DNA of 64,000 bases, taken from the NCBI RefSeq assembly GCF_018130215.1, contig NZ_JAFCKQ010000002.1, positions 372,001 to 436,000 of the forward strand, read 5' to 3'. Each line of letters starts with the position of its first letter. Positions within the stretch are counted from its first letter, which is position 1. This DNA comes from Bradyrhizobium jicamae (GTDB lineage: Bacteria; Pseudomonadota; Alphaproteobacteria; Rhizobiales; Xanthobacteraceae). A program made the translations under genes and the position numbers. Shown one piece after another: positions 7,879 to 16,409 of this stretch. A model generated the notes under the pieces. It did no database searches. It was not told the DNA's origin and saw only the letters and a program-made list of their open reading frames with translations.

Positions 7879-8436
7879 ATGGCACGGCCGAAAGGCGACA
7901 GCGATGCGAAGGGCCGGCTGGTCGAGGCGGCCGGCCGCGGCTTCCGCACCAATGGCTATGGCGGTGCGGGCGTCGATGCGCTGGCCAAGGGCGCGGGGCT
8001 GACCTCCGGCGCCTTCTATGCGCATTTCGAGTCCAAGGCCGAGGCCTTCCGCCTGGTCGTGGCCGAAAGCCTGGTGCTGCTGCGCAACGGCGTCGCGGCA
8101 TTCCAGCAGCAGCATGGCCGCGACTGGCGCGATCCCTTCGTCGACTTCTATGTCGGCCCGCGAATGGAACTGGGCATCGATGAGGCATGCGGCCTGCCGA
8201 GCTTCTCCTCCGATGTGGCCCGCGCCGACGATGCGACGCGCGCGGTGTATGAGGCCGAGCTTGGACGGCTGGTCGACGCGGTCGCGAATGGCTTCCACGG
8301 CGCCGACGCGAGACAGAGAGCCTGGTCGCTCCTGGCGGTGCTGTCCGGCGCGGCCGCGATGGCGCGGGCCGTGAAGGACGCGCAGGCCCGACGCGACATC
8401 CTCGCCGCGGCGGCGGTCACGGCGAAGGCGGTATAG
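7879..8436 (+). CDS. TetR/AcrR family transcriptional regulator
   Basis: A 185-residue one-component repressor. The N-terminal helix-turn-helix (residues ~8-55) reads KGRLVEAAGRGFRTNGYGGAGVD, then AKGAGLTSGAFYAHFESK, the standard TetR pattern. The C-terminal ligand domain contains CGLPSFSSDVAR. It is divergent from the tautomerase gene, and three near-identical palindromes lie in the shared promoter, so it very likely represses both genes. The inducer is unknown; a reactive carbonyl or aromatic handled by the tautomerase would be a guess. Confidence 0.92.
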   Translation: MARPKGDSDAKGRLVEAAGRGFRTNGYGGAGVDALAKGAGLTSGAFYAHFESKAEAFRLVVAESLVLLRNGVAAFQQQHGRDWRDPFVDFYVGPRMELGIDEACGLPSFSSDVARADDATRAVYEAELGRLVDAVANGFHGADARQRAWSLLAVLSGAAAMARAVKDAQARRDILAAAAVTAKAV

Positions 8437-8460
8437 ACCTGCTCGCCCACAACACCGTCC

Positions 8461-9042
8461 CTAACGGAAGATATGCAGCGCTGCGTATTGCAGCAGCATG
8501 ATGGTCTTGGCATCGACGATGCGGCCGTCGGCGATCATCGCCAGCGCCTCGTCGATCGACAGCTCCAGCACCTCGATGTCCTCGCCCTCGTCGGCGAGCC
8601 CGCCGCCGTCGCCGATCCGCATCGTGGCGTCGTATTCGGCGACGAAGAAATGCAGCTTCTCGGTCACCGCGCCGGGGGTGGTGAAAGCCTCGAACACCTT
8701 GCGCACGTGATCGAGTCGATAGCCGATTTCCTCTTCCGCCTCGGCGCGGATCCGCACCTCCGGCGCGGCGTCGTCGAGCATGCCGGCGGCGACTTCGATC
8801 AGGAGATCGTCATAGCCGTTGGCAAACGCCGGGTAGCGAAACTGCCGCACCAGCACCACGGTGCGCCCGGCGAGATTGTAGGGCAGCAGCGCCGCGCCGT
8901 TGCCGCGATCAAAGACCTCGCGCACCTGGGTCTGCCATTCCCCATTGGCGCGCCGGTAGTCGAATGTCGCGCTCTTCAGCTCGTATTTCTTCTTCGACAG
9001 CAGTGCGATGTCCCTGACGCGGACGCGGTCGGAAATGCTCAT
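8461..9042 (-). CDS. Nudix-type nucleoside diphosphatase, NudK/AdpP-like
   Basis: A 193-residue enzyme of the YffH/AdpP branch of the Nudix superfamily (GDP-mannose or ADP-ribose pyrophosphatase type). The early strands include GAALLPYNLAGRTVVLVRQ and FRYPAF. The Nudix helix region reads EVAAGMLDDAAPEVRIRAEAEEEIGY, with the acidic metal ligands retained although the box is written less canonically than usual. It lies in a minus-strand group with the acetyltransferase and the FAD-dependent dehydrogenase. NudK and AdpP cannot be told apart by eye. Confidence 0.83.
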   Translation of the reverse strand: MSISDRVRVRDIALLSKKKYELKSATFDYRRANGEWQTQVREVFDRGNGAALLPYNLAGRTVVLVRQFRYPAFANGYDDLLIEVAAGMLDDAAPEVRIRAEAEEEIGYRLDHVRKVFEAFTTPGAVTEKLHFFVAEYDATMRIGDGGGLADEGEDIEVLELSIDEALAMIADGRIVDAKTIMLLQYAALHIFR

Positions 9043-9061
9043 GCGGGTGCCCCAGCGATGT

Positions 9062-9523
9062 TCAAGCCGTCGGCGTGCGGCCGTCGAGCCATTTGGCCAG
9101 CATCACCGAGGTCGATTCCTCGTAGCCGAGCGACTGATAGAAGCCGCTCGCCTTGGCGTTCTCGCGGCGGACCAGCAGCTGCAGCTTCGGCACGCCGGCC
9201 CGGCGCAGCCAGGCTTCCACCGACGCCATGATGGTACGGCCAAGGCCCTTGCCCTGACTGTTTGGATCGACCGCGACGTAGTAGACCCAGCCGCGGTGGC
9301 CGTCATGGCCGACCATCGCGGTCGCGACGATCGCATCCTCGTGGCGTCCGATCAGCACGGTCGAATGCGCCCCACGCCGCGCCAGCGCGATGTCGGCCGC
9401 GGGATCGTTCCAGGGGCGCGTCAGCCCGCAGGCCTGCCACAGCGCGATGACGCGGGGAACGTCGGCGTCGGTGATGTCGGCAATGGCGAGGTCGGCGGTA
9501 GGCATCGTGATGGCGGCGGTCAC
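9062..9523 (-). CDS. GNAT-family acetyltransferase (YpeA-like)
   Basis: A 153-residue single GNAT domain. Motif A for acetyl-CoA binding reads YVAVDPNSQGKGLGRTIM, with the Q/R-x-x-G-x-G/A loop, and the C-terminal region has RRENAKASGFYQSLGYEE. The start GTG at 9523 overlaps the stop of the FAD-dehydrogenase gene as GTGA, suggesting coupling; an alternative ATG is at 9505. The acceptor substrate is not predictable from the sequence. Confidence 0.87.
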   Translation of the reverse strand: MTAAITMPTADLAIADITDADVPRVIALWQACGLTRPWNDPAADIALARRGAHSTVLIGRHEDAIVATAMVGHDGHRGWVYYVAVDPNSQGKGLGRTIMASVEAWLRRAGVPKLQLLVRRENAKASGFYQSLGYEESTSVMLAKWLDGRTPTA

Positions 9524-10947
9524 AGCACTTTTCCCGGATTCATGATCCCGAGCGGATCGAGCATCGTCTTGATGGAGCGCATCAGCTCGATCGCGACCTT
9601 GTCCTTCACCTCGGGCAGTTCGTCGCGCTTGAGCACGCCGATACCGTGCTCGGCCGAGATCGAGCCGCCCAAGCGCAGCACGATCTCGAACACCACGGCG
9701 TTGACGTCGTGCCAGCGCGCCAGGAAATCCGCGGCGTTGCCGCCGACCGGCTGGCTGACATTGTAGTGGATGTTGCCGTCGCCGAGATGACCGAACGGCA
9801 CCGGCCGCGAACCCGGGATCAGCTTCACGACAGCGGCATTGGCCTCCGCGATGAAGGCGGGGACGGCGGCGACCGGCACCGAGATGTCGTGCTTGATCGA
9901 GCCGCCCTCCGGCTTCTGCGCCGCCGACATCTCGTCGCGCAGCTTCCAGAACGCCTGGCGCTGGCTCAGGTTTGCCGCGATCACGGCATCATCGACGACA
10001 CCGTCCTCCATGCCCTTCTCGAGGATCGCCTCCAGCGCGTCACGGGCGTCGTCGCGCGACGACGACAGCTCCATCAGCACGTACCAGGGATGCTTGCTCT
10101 CCAGCGGATCGCGGATGTCGATGCCGTGGCGGATCGAGAAATCGACCGCGATGTCGGCGAGCAGTTCGAAGCTGGTCAGGCTGCCTGCCGCCTCGTTGCG
10201 CGAGATCGAGAGCAGCTTCAGCGCCGCCGCCGGCGACTTCAGGCCGACATAGGCGGTCTCGATCGCGCGCGGCTTCGGGAACAGCTTCAGCGTTGCCGCC
10301 GTGATGATGCCGAGCGTGCCCTCCGCGCCGATGAAGAGGTTGCGCAGGTCGTAGCCGGTATTGTCCTTCTTCAGCTTGGACAGCGCGTTCAGCACGCGCC
10401 CGTCCGCGAGCACGACCTCGAGCCCGATCGCCATCTCGCGCGCCACGCCATAGGCCAGCGCCGCGGTGCCGCCGGCATTGGTGGAGAGGTTGCCGCCGAT
10501 GGTGCAACTCCCCTCGGCGCCGAGCGAGAGCGGGAACAGGCGATCGACATCGGCGGCGCGCTGCTGCGCCACCTGCAGCACCACGCCTGCCTCGCAGGTC
10601 ATGGTGTTGGAATCGACATCGATGTCGCGGATCTTGTCGAGGCGCTTGAGCGAGACGACGACTTCGCCATTGTGCGGCGTCTGGCCGCCGACGAGGCCGG
10701 TGTTGCCGCCCTGCGGCACCAGCGCGATCCGATGCTCGGTCGCGAGCCTGCAGATCGCAGCGACCTCGGCGGTCGAGCCCGGTCGCAGCACCAGCGGCGA
10801 ACGTCCCTTGAATAGGTCACGCTCTTCGGTGACGTAAGGCGCGATGTCGGCGGCGTCGGTGACCGCATATTTGTCGCCGACGATGGCACGGAATTTCTGG
10901 ATCAGTTCGGGTGGAAGCGGCGGCACGGCACTCTGGACGATATTCAT
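9520..10947 (-). CDS. FAD-linked D-2-hydroxyacid dehydrogenase (GlcD/D2HGDH type)
   Basis: A 475-residue flavoprotein with an N-terminal PCMH-type FAD domain (residues ~40-220) and a C-terminal FAD-oxidase domain. Signatures are LVPQGGNTGLVGGQTP, the pyrophosphate loop GGNLSTNAGGTAALAYG, DNTGYDL, and the C-terminal FGHLGDGNIHYN and SAEHGIGVLKR, which carry the metal- and substrate-binding histidines. These fit D-2-hydroxyglutarate or D-lactate dehydrogenases. No iron-sulfur partner subunit is adjacent. A preference for D-2-hydroxyglutarate is plausible but unproven. Confidence 0.9.
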   Translation of the reverse strand: MNIVQSAVPPLPPELIQKFRAIVGDKYAVTDAADIAPYVTEERDLFKGRSPLVLRPGSTAEVAAICRLATEHRIALVPQGGNTGLVGGQTPHNGEVVVSLKRLDKIRDIDVDSNTMTCEAGVVLQVAQQRAADVDRLFPLSLGAEGSCTIGGNLSTNAGGTAALAYGVAREMAIGLEVVLADGRVLNALSKLKKDNTGYDLRNLFIGAEGTLGIITAATLKLFPKPRAIETAYVGLKSPAAALKLLSISRNEAAGSLTSFELLADIAVDFSIRHGIDIRDPLESKHPWYVLMELSSSRDDARDALEAILEKGMEDGVVDDAVIAANLSQRQAFWKLRDEMSAAQKPEGGSIKHDISVPVAAVPAFIAEANAAVVKLIPGSRPVPFGHLGDGNIHYNVSQPVGGNAADFLARWHDVNAVVFEIVLRLGGSISAEHGIGVLKRDELPEVKDKVAIELMRSIKTMLDPLGIMNPGKVL

Positions 10948-11002
10948 TGTTCTTGGTCTTTCACTCCCGGCGGTTTTGAAGCGTCATCGCGCTTCAGCTA
11001 TT

Positions 11003-11050
11003 GAGCATGATCTTGTTGGAAAACCGGTTCCCACTGTTCCGGATCATGCT
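11003..11050. repeat. REP-like palindromic repeat of the Bradyrhizobium GAGCATGATC type
   Basis: AGCATGATC (11004-11012) and GATCATGCT (11042-11050) form a perfect 9-bp inverted repeat around a GGAAAACCGGTTCCCAC-like centre. From memory this is a very common intergenic repeat in Bradyrhizobium and relatives. The stop codon of tsaC (11044-11046) and its last few codons lie within it. Confidence 0.8.
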
Positions 11051-12042
11051 TGATCCCGCCCAACGGCTGCGCGGCGCAGCCGGTCGTTGATGGCTTCGCC
11101 CAGCCCGTCATCGGGGATCGGCATCACCGCGATTGCATCCGCATTCCTTTTATCGAGCGTACGAAGATACCCGAACAGATTGGCGGCTGCCTCGGCGAGA
11201 TCGCCGCTCTCGGACAGGTTCATCACGACGGAGGCGCATTCGGCCCGCGCCACCTTGGCCCGCCCGAACGCCAATAGCGCTTCCCCGACATGGACGTCGC
11301 TGGCATTGAGCCTGACCGGCGTGCGCGGCGCATAGTGCGAGGCCAGCATGCCGGGCGCGATCGGCTGGCCGCCGTCACCTTCCGCCTCGGCTGGCGCCGA
11401 TTGCAGGGGATGGCCGAGCACCAGCTCGATGTCGGCGCGCGTCAGCCCACCCGGCCGCAGCAGCACCGGATCGGAGAAGCAGCCGACGATGGTGGATTCG
11501 ACGCCGACCTCGACCGGGCCGCCGTCGATGATCAGGTCGATGCGGCCGGCGAGGTCGCCGTTCACATGGTCGGCCGTGGTCGGCGAGACGTGGCCCGAGA
11601 TATTGGCCGACGGCGCCACCACGGCACCACCGAAAGCCCTGATGATGTCCCGCGCCACCTTGTGGGCGGGAACGCGGATGGCGACGGTATCGAGCCCGGC
11701 AGTGGCGAGTTCCGCCACCGGGCAGGACAGGGCCTTGGGCAGCACCAGCGTCAGCGGTCCCGGCCAGAAGGCCTCGGCCAACCGCAGCGCCTGCCCGTCG
11801 AACAGCGCGATCCGCCGGGCGGCGGCGAGATCGGCGACATGGGCGATCAGTGGATTGAAGGCCGGCCGGCCCTTGGCCTCGTAGAGGCGGGCGATCGCGG
11901 CCGCATTGCCGGCGTCGGCGCCGAGGCCATAGACCGTCTCGGTCGGAAACGCCACGAGGCCGCCCTCGGCCAGGACCCCGGCGGCGGTCGCCGTCGCGGC
12001 GGCTCCGGCGGACAAAATCAGCGTTTTCAGGTCTGTTTCCAC
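11044..12042 (-). CDS. tsaC: L-threonylcarbamoyladenylate synthase (Sua5 type)
   Basis: A 332-residue Sua5-type enzyme that makes threonylcarbamoyl-AMP for t6A37 modification of ANN-decoding tRNAs. The N-terminal YrdC domain shows GGLVAFPTETVYGLGADA, KGRPAFNPL, FWPGPLTLVLP and PSANISGHVSPT. The C-terminal Sua5 domain follows a linker with PGMLASHYAP. The start is a GTG at 12042 preceded by GAGGA. The longer frame to 12189 is antisense to tRNA-Pro and encodes the well-known false peptide GFEPATPASRTQ. The last codons lie in a palindromic repeat. Confidence 0.93.
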   Translation of the reverse strand: METDLKTLILSAGAAATATAAGVLAEGGLVAFPTETVYGLGADAGNAAAIARLYEAKGRPAFNPLIAHVADLAAARRIALFDGQALRLAEAFWPGPLTLVLPKALSCPVAELATAGLDTVAIRVPAHKVARDIIRAFGGAVVAPSANISGHVSPTTADHVNGDLAGRIDLIIDGGPVEVGVESTIVGCFSDPVLLRPGGLTRADIELVLGHPLQSAPAEAEGDGGQPIAPGMLASHYAPRTPVRLNASDVHVGEALLAFGRAKVARAECASVVMNLSESGDLAEAAANLFGYLRTLDKRNADAIAVMPIPDDGLGEAINDRLRRAAVGRDQA

Positions 12043-12069
12043 TGTGACTAGAATCCTCAATCCGGTGCC

Positions 12070-12098
12070 TTGCGGTCCCCGAAACCCGACGCTATAAG
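12070..12098 (+). promoter_or_regulatory. Sigma-70-type promoter of tRNA-Pro
   Basis: A TTGCGG -35 (12070-12075), a 17-nt spacer and a TATAAG -10 (12093-12098) end 13 nt before the tRNA 5' end. The spacing is ideal. The promoter lies back to back with the tsaC start at 12042. Confidence 0.7.
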
Positions 12099-12111
12099 CC
12101 CGGCTCTCAGT

Positions 12112-12188
12112 CGGAGTGTGGCTCAGCCCGGTAGAGCACTGCGTTCGGGACGCAGGGGTCGCAGGTTCGAATCCTGCCACTCCGACCA
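12112..12188 (+). tRNA. tRNA-Pro (anticodon CGG)
   Basis: A 77-nt cloverleaf including an encoded CCA. The acceptor CGGAGTG pairs with CACTCCG, discriminator A, CCA at 12186-12188. The anticodon stem CTGCG/CGCAG encloses the loop TTCGGGA, giving anticodon CGG with G37 as expected for proline. The T arm is GCAGG-TTCGAAT-CCTGC. It marks the border between housekeeping genes on the left and catabolic genes on the right. Confidence 0.97.
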
Positions 12189-12537
12189 TTCATTTCTCAG
12201 GCGTTTTCTGATTGCTGCCGGTTCCCAAGTCAACCGGCAACCAGGTCAGCCGGCAACGCCTGCTTCACCGCCTTGTCATATCAGCTTCCATCGCAACGGT
12301 CGTGTGAGAAACGCGGCAGCCAGGTTCACTTATCGTGGCAGCCTGCGCATTATCCGCGCAGGCCGCAGGCGGGTGATCCGGTATTCCAGAGACGTTCGAA
12401 TTCGATCTGAGGATCCGCAGCGGACCGGGGTTCCCGGTCGAGACGGGCGATGACGCGGCGGACGGGGACGCAGTTTCGCGTTCTCGCGACATGATTGCCC
12501 GAGCCTTGCCTTTCGTTTCGCCCTCATCGAGCAGAGG

Positions 12538-12642
12538 GCGCAGGGAAAGCCGGGTGCCGATCGCACCCATGGGTCCCGAGCAATGGAAAGCTCGGGAGTA
12601 GGACCACAGGTGTAACCGGAAACATCCCGGCTTTCCCTGCGC
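12538..12642. repeat. Structured repeat element: 17-bp inverted repeat with nested hairpins
   Basis: GCGCAGGGAAAGCCGGG (12538-12554) pairs perfectly with its complement at 12626-12642. Between the arms are two further hairpins: GGGTGC/GCACCC (12552-12568) and CCCGAGC/GCTCGGG (12575-12596). The layout is that of a branched RNA or a REP-like mobile repeat. The surrounding sequence resembles a dispersed Bradyrhizobium element. Confidence 0.7.
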
Positions 12643-12948
12643 GATGGGTTACGGCTTATACGTACTCTCCCCGGTGAGACTGGGCTTTCTTGTCACCGCT
12701 TCCGCAAAGACGCTTGCGCGTCTTGCGAGAGGACACCTGCCACTAGGGCGTCAGGCCTGCACGATTTCGCCGTCCGCGCCGCATGCGCTCGTCGTCGCAA
12801 TGCGTCGCGTCCACCGCATCCCGCCGCGCGTTCGTGACGTGCGCTCGCCCCTCGCATCGGGCGGGACGGGTCAATCTATACACTGATTTTCCGTACTGAA
12901 AAACCGAAATATTTTCTTCAAGGTGGATTGACAGGTTTTGGCTGATTT

Positions 12949-13048
12949 GCCCGTCGGTCGACCAGCCCCGCAACCTGGTCGCGACACCGCCGGCGCGTCC
13001 CGTCCTGCGCACAGGTGCAAGTCGGCCATCGGCTTCGACCGACAGATC
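12949..13048. repeat. Direct repeat copy A (~100 bp)
   Basis: Starts GCCCGTCGGTCGACCAGC and ends GACAGATC. It aligns to copy B at 17788-17886 with roughly 85% identity and three 1-nt gaps, same orientation. It lies just beyond the 3' end of the iorB-like gene. The two copies bracket the molybdenum hydroxylase genes and the cyclase fusion. Confidence 0.75.
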
Positions 13049-13154
13049 TGTCCAGCGTCAATTGTCTGCCGCCAGCCGGGGCTGCCAACCTCCGCACCCA
13101 ACCCCCCATCGGCGGGGTTCATGTCTGACCGGGGCGAAACCTCTCTCGTTGCGC

Positions 13155-15353
13155 TCAGCTGTTTTCCGAGTTTGCGAATGGCAAGATGCGAATTCGCCTG
13201 CCTGTTGCCTCGAACATCGCATTGGCCACCGCGGGCCCGATCGGCGGAACGCCGGGTTCGCCGACGCCGGTTGGTGGAGCGGAGGAATTAACGATGTGAA
13301 CCTCGACCGAAGGCATTTCGTTGATCCTCAGTACGTCGTAGCTGTCGAAATTGCCTTGGACGATCTTTCCTTTGTCGAGCGTGATCCGTGATTTCAGGAT
13401 TGCACCAAGCCCAAATCCGATGCCGCCCTCCATCTGCGCGCGAACTTGATCCGGGTTCACGGCAATGCCGCAATCAACGGCGCAGACGACGCGGTGGACC
13501 CTGGGCAGTCCATTGTTGTCGACCGAAATCTCCGCCACCTGGGCGACATAGGAGTGGAACGCCTCGGCGACGGCGACGCCGCGAAAGCGGCCCGCCGGCG
13601 TGGGAGAATTCCAGCCGGCCTTTTCGGCAGCAAGCTGCAGCACCGCCGCATGCCGAGGCTTGTCCTTCAGCATGGCGAGCCGAAACGCCACCGGATCTTT
13701 GCCGGCTGCATGCGCGATCTCGTCGATGAATGACTCAAGCGCGTACGCCGTGTGCGTTGATCCCACCGCACGCCACCACAGCACGGACACCGGGGAGGCC
13801 GTTGTAGTCAGGTCGACACGCAGATTTGGAATCGCGTAAGGCTGATTGGCCATCCCCTCCACCGACAGCACATCCACGCCGTTGTGGACGAGAGCTCCCT
13901 CCATTACGGTGCTTTTGGCGATGGATTGGCCGACGAGGGTATCGCGAAGAGCAATCAGATTGCCATTCTCATCGAGCGCCGCCTTCATTTTATGGATGAA
14001 AGCGGGGCGGTAGCGACCGGCGCGCATGTCATCCTCGCGGGTCCACTGCACCTTGACGGGCGCCTTCCATCCGAGTGCTTTCGCCGTCGCGACCGCCTCG
14101 ACAATGATGTCTGCATCGACGGAAGCGCGTCGCCCGAAACCGCCCCCGGTCTTCATTACGCGCAAAATCACCTTGTCCGGTGTAATGCCAGCAACCTTTG
14201 CTGCTACCGCCTGATAGAGGTCGGGCATCTGATGGCCGCCCCATACTTCGAGGGTTCCATCGGGATTCATTCTCGCGGCTGCGTTGATCGGCTCCAGCGG
14301 AGCGTGCGCCAGATAGGGGAATTCATACCGCGCGTCGATCACTTTCGCTGCTTTCGAGAAGGCTGCATCGGTGTCACCGACATTGGCCGCAACAACCTCG
14401 CCCCCCTTTTCGGCGGCAGCGCGATAATCTGCGGCGATCTCGCCTGAGCTCCGCTTCTCGGCCTTGGTGTCGTCCCACTCAACGGAGACGACCTCGCGGG
14501 CCTTCATGGCCTCCCACATGCCTGTCGCAACAACCGCGACGCCCCGCGGAATCTCGACAACGTCGACAACGCCCTTCATGGCCTTGGCCTTCGACGCGTC
14601 AAACGATTTCAACGTCGCGCCAAAGAGCGGCGGATGGATCACCGCTGCCGTAAGGATTCCGGGCTCGCGCAAGTCGATCGTGTACCGCTGCGTGCCGTTC
14701 GATTTAGGCCGCGAGTCGTATCGCGCCAGCGTGGCGTTACCGATGTATTTCCATTCGCCGGGTTGCTTCAGGGTGACGCTCGTCGGAACCGGACCATTCG
14801 CGGCGCTCGCGGCCAGCGCACCATAGGTCGCCGACTTGCCGGACGGGTGACTCACGACACCGTTCTCCGCCTTGATCTCGCCGACCGGAACATTCCAGCG
14901 CTCCGCGGCGGCTGTGATCAGCATCGCGCGCGCGGCCGCGCCTGCTCGACGATAGCGCTCCCAGGACGAGGCGGTCCCACTGGATCCGCCGGTCATCTGG
15001 ATCTTGCCGCCAAAGGGAATGTTGCCGTACAGCGCCGTATTCCCGGCCCCACCGACAACAGTCACTTTCGACCAGTCCGCCTCGAGCTCTTCCTGAACCA
15101 GAGTGGCAATGCCGTGATAGATACCTTGGCCCATGTCCATTTGCGACGAATAGATCGTCACCGTGTCGTCCGCCGCGATCTGCACATATCCGACGAATGG
15201 GTTCGCTCCGGGCTTGGCGGCATCCGGTGCGCCATCCGATTTCACCGCGAAACCGACGACGAGGCTCGAACCGAGCGCTGTCGCCCCGACCAGGAACGAA
15301 CGACGAGATGGTCCAGGGTCGCGCGCGAGCGAAGCAAGGAATGAGTCGTGCAT
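13155..15353 (-). CDS. Molybdopterin-binding large subunit, isoquinoline 1-oxidoreductase beta type (IorB-like)
   Basis: A 732-residue xanthine-dehydrogenase-family large subunit that would bind the molybdenum cofactor and hydroxylate a substrate next to a heteroatom or aldehyde. The N-terminus [18 protein letters not shown] is a twin-arginine signal, as usual in the IorB/aldehyde dehydrogenase branch, so the complex probably reaches the periplasm. Moco-domain motifs include [22 protein letters not shown] and GVGEPGVPP with the catalytic Glu near the end. The ATG at 15353 abuts the stop of the small subunit. No cytochrome subunit or maturation gene follows. The substrate is unknown. Confidence 0.9.
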   Translation of the reverse strand: MHDSFLASLARDPGPSRRSFLVGATALGSSLVVGFAVKSDGAPDAAKPGANPFVGYVQIAADDTVTIYSSQMDMGQGIYHGIATLVQEELEADWSKVTVVGGAGNTALYGNIPFGGKIQMTGGSSGTASSWERYRRAGAAARAMLITAAAERWNVPVGEIKAENGVVSHPSGKSATYGALAASAANGPVPTSVTLKQPGEWKYIGNATLARYDSRPKSNGTQRYTIDLREPGILTAAVIHPPLFGATLKSFDASKAKAMKGVVDVVEIPRGVAVVATGMWEAMKAREVVSVEWDDTKAEKRSSGEIAADYRAAAEKGGEVVAANVGDTDAAFSKAAKVIDARYEFPYLAHAPLEPINAAARMNPDGTLEVWGGHQMPDLYQAVAAKVAGITPDKVILRVMKTGGGFGRRASVDADIIVEAVATAKALGWKAPVKVQWTREDDMRAGRYRPAFIHKMKAALDENGNLIALRDTLVGQSIAKSTVMEGALVHNGVDVLSVEGMANQPYAIPNLRVDLTTTASPVSVLWWRAVGSTHTAYALESFIDEIAHAAGKDPVAFRLAMLKDKPRHAAVLQLAAEKAGWNSPTPAGRFRGVAVAEAFHSYVAQVAEISVDNNGLPRVHRVVCAVDCGIAVNPDQVRAQMEGGIGFGLGAILKSRITLDKGKIVQGNFDSYDVLRINEMPSVEVHIVNSSAPPTGVGEPGVPPIGPAVANAMFEATGRRIRILPFANSENS

Positions 15354-15354
15354 G

Positions 15355-15810
15355 TCAGGCCTCCAGCAGTTTGGCGGCTTCGTGGACGGCAGCTCGAATG
15401 CGGTGATAGGTGCTGCAGCGGCAGAGATTGCCACTGAGCGCATCATCGATGTCGGTGTCGGTCGGCTTCCGGTTTGCCGTCAACAGGGCAGTCGTAGCTA
15501 CCACCTGGCCCGACTGACAGTAGCCGCATTGCGGGACGTCGAGCCTGGTCCAGGTCGCCTGCACGACCTCGGCGACCTTTCCCGAGAGGCCCTCGATGGT
15601 CACGATGCTTCGGTCTGCGGCATCGGCGATCGTTGTCTGGCAGGCGCGCACCGGTTGTCCGTCGACGAGAATGGTGCAGGCTCCGCAAAGCGCCTGGCCG
15701 CAACCGTATTTGGTGCCAACCAAACCGAGATCGTCACGCAAAACCCAGAGCAGCGGTTTGTCGGCGTCGACGTCAAGCTCCGAAGTCTGCCCGTTCAAGG
15801 TTATTCGCAT
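15355..15810 (-). CDS. 2Fe-2S small subunit of molybdenum hydroxylase (IorA-like)
   Basis: A 151-residue electron-transfer subunit with two [2Fe-2S] clusters. The N-terminal plant-ferredoxin-like cluster is [18 protein letters not shown], followed by the fourth Cys in VRACQT. The C-terminal helical domain has CGYCQSG and GNLCRCSTY. It pairs with the large subunit directly downstream. The ribosome binding site AGGAG precedes the ATG at 15810. The FAD subunit of classical xanthine dehydrogenase is absent, as in isoquinoline oxidoreductases, so electrons probably go to a cytochrome encoded elsewhere. Confidence 0.93.
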   Translation of the reverse strand: MRITLNGQTSELDVDADKPLLWVLRDDLGLVGTKYGCGQALCGACTILVDGQPVRACQTTIADAADRSIVTIEGLSGKVAEVVQATWTRLDVPQCGYCQSGQVVATTALLTANRKPTDTDIDDALSGNLCRCSTYHRIRAAVHEAAKLLEA

Positions 15811-16409
15811 GATGGCTCCTCCCGATAATTTTGCCGCTGCTGCGGGGCACAGGCGCTCGCTTCAGGCGGAGGCTGCGAACCTGCGATTCTCGACAGCGCG
15901 CGACGCTAACGGCCAGAGCTTCATCTCAAGAACACGCTCCGGGCACCCGAGCCGGATCAGCCGTTCTTGATAAGCCTGCGTTGTGGCGGTGTGCGAGATG
16001 GTCGAGATCGCGGCGTTCGCCGCTCGTTGAAAAAAGCGCGGAAATTGCATGACGGGCCCCAAAACGTGACCACACGATCGCATATTTGCAATTGTCAAAG
16101 AGTATCGCTGGAACGCCTGCCGACAGCACCGGCGGCTGCCTATTGCAATGCTCGGGATTTCGGCACGCCCCGGTGGCAGCTCACGAAAAAGACTACATCG
16201 ATTGCCGGAAAGCTGGCAAGAGGCGTGACGCCCCCGTTGGCCCCGAGCCGACTTCAAGCACCGCCGGGCGAGTGATCGCATGGAAGCAATGGTGTCGGCT
16301 TTTGGCGGAAAGACCGGCCGTATTCCGTCGTCATGGTTCTGTTGCGATGTGGCCGAACATGGCGCTAAATGCGGCGATTGCGATGGCGTCCATAGCCGCT
16401 GGTGCCTGC
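15811..16409. other. Intergenic region upstream of iorA-like and cyclase genes
   Basis: About 600 bp between divergent genes. No frame has convincing protein features; a 63-codon minus-strand frame (15862-16050) is possible but has no ribosome binding site. The region must contain both promoters. It includes an AT-richer patch (CATATTTGCAATTGTCAAAG near 16081). I see no clear operator. Confidence 0.5.

Larger units (their letters stand above)
12189..13154. other. Gene-poor repeat tract downstream of tRNA-Pro
   Basis: About 965 bp with no convincing gene. Short frames here (for example 12495-12677 and 12644-12886) give Arg/Pro/Ser-rich peptides such as HRIPPRVRD, which I recall as false hypothetical proteins read from a dispersed Bradyrhizobium repeat. 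Around 12370-12450 a decayed copy of another repeat is suggested by GGTATTCCAGAGACG. The structured element at 12538-12642 and the first copy of a ~100 bp direct repeat (12949-13048) are listed separately. Confidence 0.65.

Noticed and set aside
12042..12189. N-terminal extension of tsaC
   Set aside because: It is the complement of tRNA-Pro and gives a well-known artefact peptide.
12495..12886. Two overlapping small plus-strand frames
   Set aside because: They lie in a dispersed repeat, have no ribosome binding sites, and give low-complexity Arg/Pro/Ser peptides.
15862..16281. 139-codon minus-strand frame between iorA-like and cyclase genes
   Set aside because: It has no ribosome binding site, an odd composition and no recognisable domain; it would overlap the expected promoters.
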